A stretch of DNA of 6,521 nucleotides, taken from assembly GCA_964390645.1 (NCBI GenBank), contig CAYMLL010000373.1, positions 1 to 6,521 of the forward strand. Direction: 5' to 3'. The notes beneath the pieces are model-generated. The model had not been told where the DNA came from and did not search any database. It saw nothing but the letters and a program-made list of their open reading frames with translations. Below are positions 5,409 through 6,521 of the stretch, in pieces (position 1 is the stretch's first letter; every line of letters starts with the position of its first letter). Made by a program: the position numbers and the translations under genes. The stretch comes from CAYMLL01 sp964390645 (GTDB lineage Bacteria > Planctomycetota > UBA8108).

Positions 5409-6521
5409 ATGACCGAGAACACCAGCCTGGCGGAGCCTGACTCCGAGCTCAAGATCGACACCTCCAAGATGTCCGAGGGCAAGCGACAGGCCCTCGAGGT
5501 CGCCGAGGCGGCCCGGGAAACCGCGTGGGAACATCCGAGCTTCGTCGGTCAGCTTTTCATGGGCCGCTTCCGTGACGACCTCATCGTACCCTTCCCGTTA
5601 CAGGACGATGCCGACGCCGCCCGAGGTGACGAATACGTCGAGAAGCTCGGCGAGGTGCTGCGCGACAAGGTCGACGCGGACGTCATCGATGAGGAGGGCG
5701 AGATTCCCGACGAGGCGATCGAGGCGCTCGCCGATCTCGGCGCGTTCGGCATCAAGATCCCCTCGGAGCACGGCGGTGTCGGCCTCTCCCAGACGAACTA
5801 CAGCCGCGCGATGATGTACGTGTCGAGCCACTGCGGCAACACCGGCGCCCTGCTCTCGGCCCACCAGAGCATCGGTCTACCGCAGCCGCTGAAGCTCTTC
5901 GGCACCGAGGAGCAGAAGAAGAAGTACTTTCCGAGGCTCGCAGCGGGCGAGATCTCGGCATTCGCGTTGACGGAGAACGAGGTCGGGTCCGACCCCGCGA
6001 ACATGTCGACGCGCGCGGAGCTCACCGAGGACGGTGAGCACTGGATCATCAACGGCGAGAAGCTCTGGTGCACGAACGGCACCCGGGCCAACCTCTTCGT
6101 CGTCATGGCCCAGACGCCGCCGAAGGTAGTTCGCGGCCGCGAACGCCGGCAGATCACGACCCTCATCGTCGAACGCGACATGCCCGGTGTGGAGGTCACG
6201 CACCGCTGCCGCTTCATGGGCCTGCGCGCGCTCTACAACGGCGTCATCAAGTTCGATAACGTCCGGGTCCCGAAGGAGAATGTCCTCGGGGGGGTCGGCA
6301 AGGGCCTCAAGCTCGCCCTGACGACACTGAACACCGGACGGTTGACGCTTCCCGCTGCCTGCACCGGTGGCTCCAAGCGCTGTCTGACGATGGCGCGCGA
6401 GTTTGCTCGCGACCGTGTGCAGTGGGGCTCGCCGATCGGCGAGCACCAGGCGATAGCGCAGAAGCTCGCCAGCAAGGCCGCGCAGACCATCGCGAAGGAG
6501 TCCATAAGCCACAACCCAACC
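5409..6521 (+). CDS. Acyl-CoA dehydrogenase, long VLCAD/ACAD9-like type, 3' end outside window
   Basis: The first 371 residues are present and the frame is open to the last base. The enzyme is an FAD-dependent cytoplasmic flavoprotein of fatty-acid beta-oxidation, forming trans-2-enoyl-CoA and passing electrons to electron-transfer flavoprotein. The N-terminal extension (about 29-75) contains HPSFVGQLFMGRF, as in the long, VLCAD-like enzymes. The acyl-CoA dehydrogenase N domain follows: LGAFGIKIPSEHGGVGLS (110-127), AHQSIG (151-156), LFGTEEQKKKYFPRLAAGE (163-181). The flavin signature is ALTENEVGSDPAN (186-198) with WCTNG at 220-224. The middle domain ends RVPKENVLGGVGKG (286-299), and the C-terminal helices begin LNTGRLTLPAA (307-317) and RDRVQWGSPIGEHQAI (334-349). 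The catalytic Glu lies beyond the edge. The ATG at 5409 is the first possible start after an in-frame TGA at 5364-5366; the purine stretch GAGAAAG (5399-5405) is a weak ribosome site. The last 11 codons fit the family poorly. The chain-length preference is not readable. Confidence 0.93.
   Translation, partial: MTENTSLAEPDSELKIDTSKMSEGKRQALEVAEAARETAWEHPSFVGQLFMGRFRDDLIVPFPLQDDADAARGDEYVEKLGEVLRDKVDADVIDEEGEIPDEAIEALADLGAFGIKIPSEHGGVGLSQTNYSRAMMYVSSHCGNTGALLSAHQSIGLPQPLKLFGTEEQKKKYFPRLAAGEISAFALTENEVGSDPANMSTRAELTEDGEHWIINGEKLWCTNGTRANLFVVMAQTPPKVVRGRERRQITTLIVERDMPGVEVTHRCRFMGLRALYNGVIKFDNVRVPKENVLGGVGKGLKLALTTLNTGRLTLPAACTGGSKRCLTMAREFARDRVQWGSPIGEHQAIAQKLASKAAQTIAKESISHNPT

Noticed and set aside
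2954..5440. An 828-codon plus-strand open frame opposite the FG-GAP gene, running into the acyl-CoA dehydrogenase start.
   Set aside because: It lies in the same antiparallel register with the same codon-bias explanation. The minus strand gives a signal peptide and seven calcium-loop motifs, while this frame gives low-complexity basic and acidic sequence.
5549..6514. Several minus-strand open frames opposite the acyl-CoA dehydrogenase gene.
   Set aside because: The plus strand encodes a recognised enzyme across the whole stretch. The minus frames are short, overlap each other and have no family resemblance.
1..6521. CRISPR arrays, transposases, integrases, tRNA genes or toxin-antitoxin pairs.
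   Set aside because: I saw no spaced direct repeats, no recombinase motifs, no tRNA-like cloverleaf and no small paired genes. All long coding stretches are accounted for by the four genes.

Overview
This GC-rich window (roughly two-thirds G+C by eye) reads as chromosomal DNA of a bacterium, most likely a member of the Planctomycetota. The phylum guess rests on protein style. Three exported proteins combine an FG-GAP propeller with a distinctive N-terminal domain, a PQQ-type propeller with a YdjY-like tail, and a galactose-binding-like sandwich of the 'DDGFVAYINGKEV' type. I remember all three as characteristic of planctomycetes, but this comes from memory of the families, not from a search.

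Minus strand, read right to left: positions 5026 to 1 hold three tightly packed genes. The first (5026-2975) encodes a secreted 683-residue protein with seven Asp-rich calcium-type FG-GAP/VCBS motifs behind a conserved domain of about 180 residues. The second (2978-831) encodes a secreted 715-residue PQQ-like beta-propeller with a C-terminal YdjY-like domain. The third (831 to beyond base 1) encodes a secreted protein with a jelly-roll/galactose-binding-like module, cut by the window edge. The stop and start codons overlap at both junctions (ATGA at 2975-2978, TGATG at 829-833), and each start has a good GGAGG. This is a translationally coupled operon whose products all enter the secretory pathway. 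I recognise no enzymatic role for any of them; the set looks like an extracytoplasmic or cell-surface assembly.

The divergent intergenic region, 5027-5408 (382 bases), must carry the promoters for both directions. It holds no convincing gene. It does hold a 28-base interrupted dyad (5262-5289) and a 12-base perfect palindrome (5170-5181), which are candidate operators.

Plus strand: 5409 to the window end encodes the first 371 residues of an acyl-CoA dehydrogenase of the VLCAD/ACAD9-like long type, a cytoplasmic FAD enzyme of fatty-acid beta-oxidation. The part bearing the catalytic glutamate lies outside the window. Nothing ties it functionally to the exported operon except the shared promoter region.

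The most interesting material is the exported operon: the uncharacterised N-terminal domain of the FG-GAP protein, the propeller-YdjY fusion, and the strict coupling of the three genes. The long plus-strand open frames opposite these genes are codon-bias shadows and are rejected.
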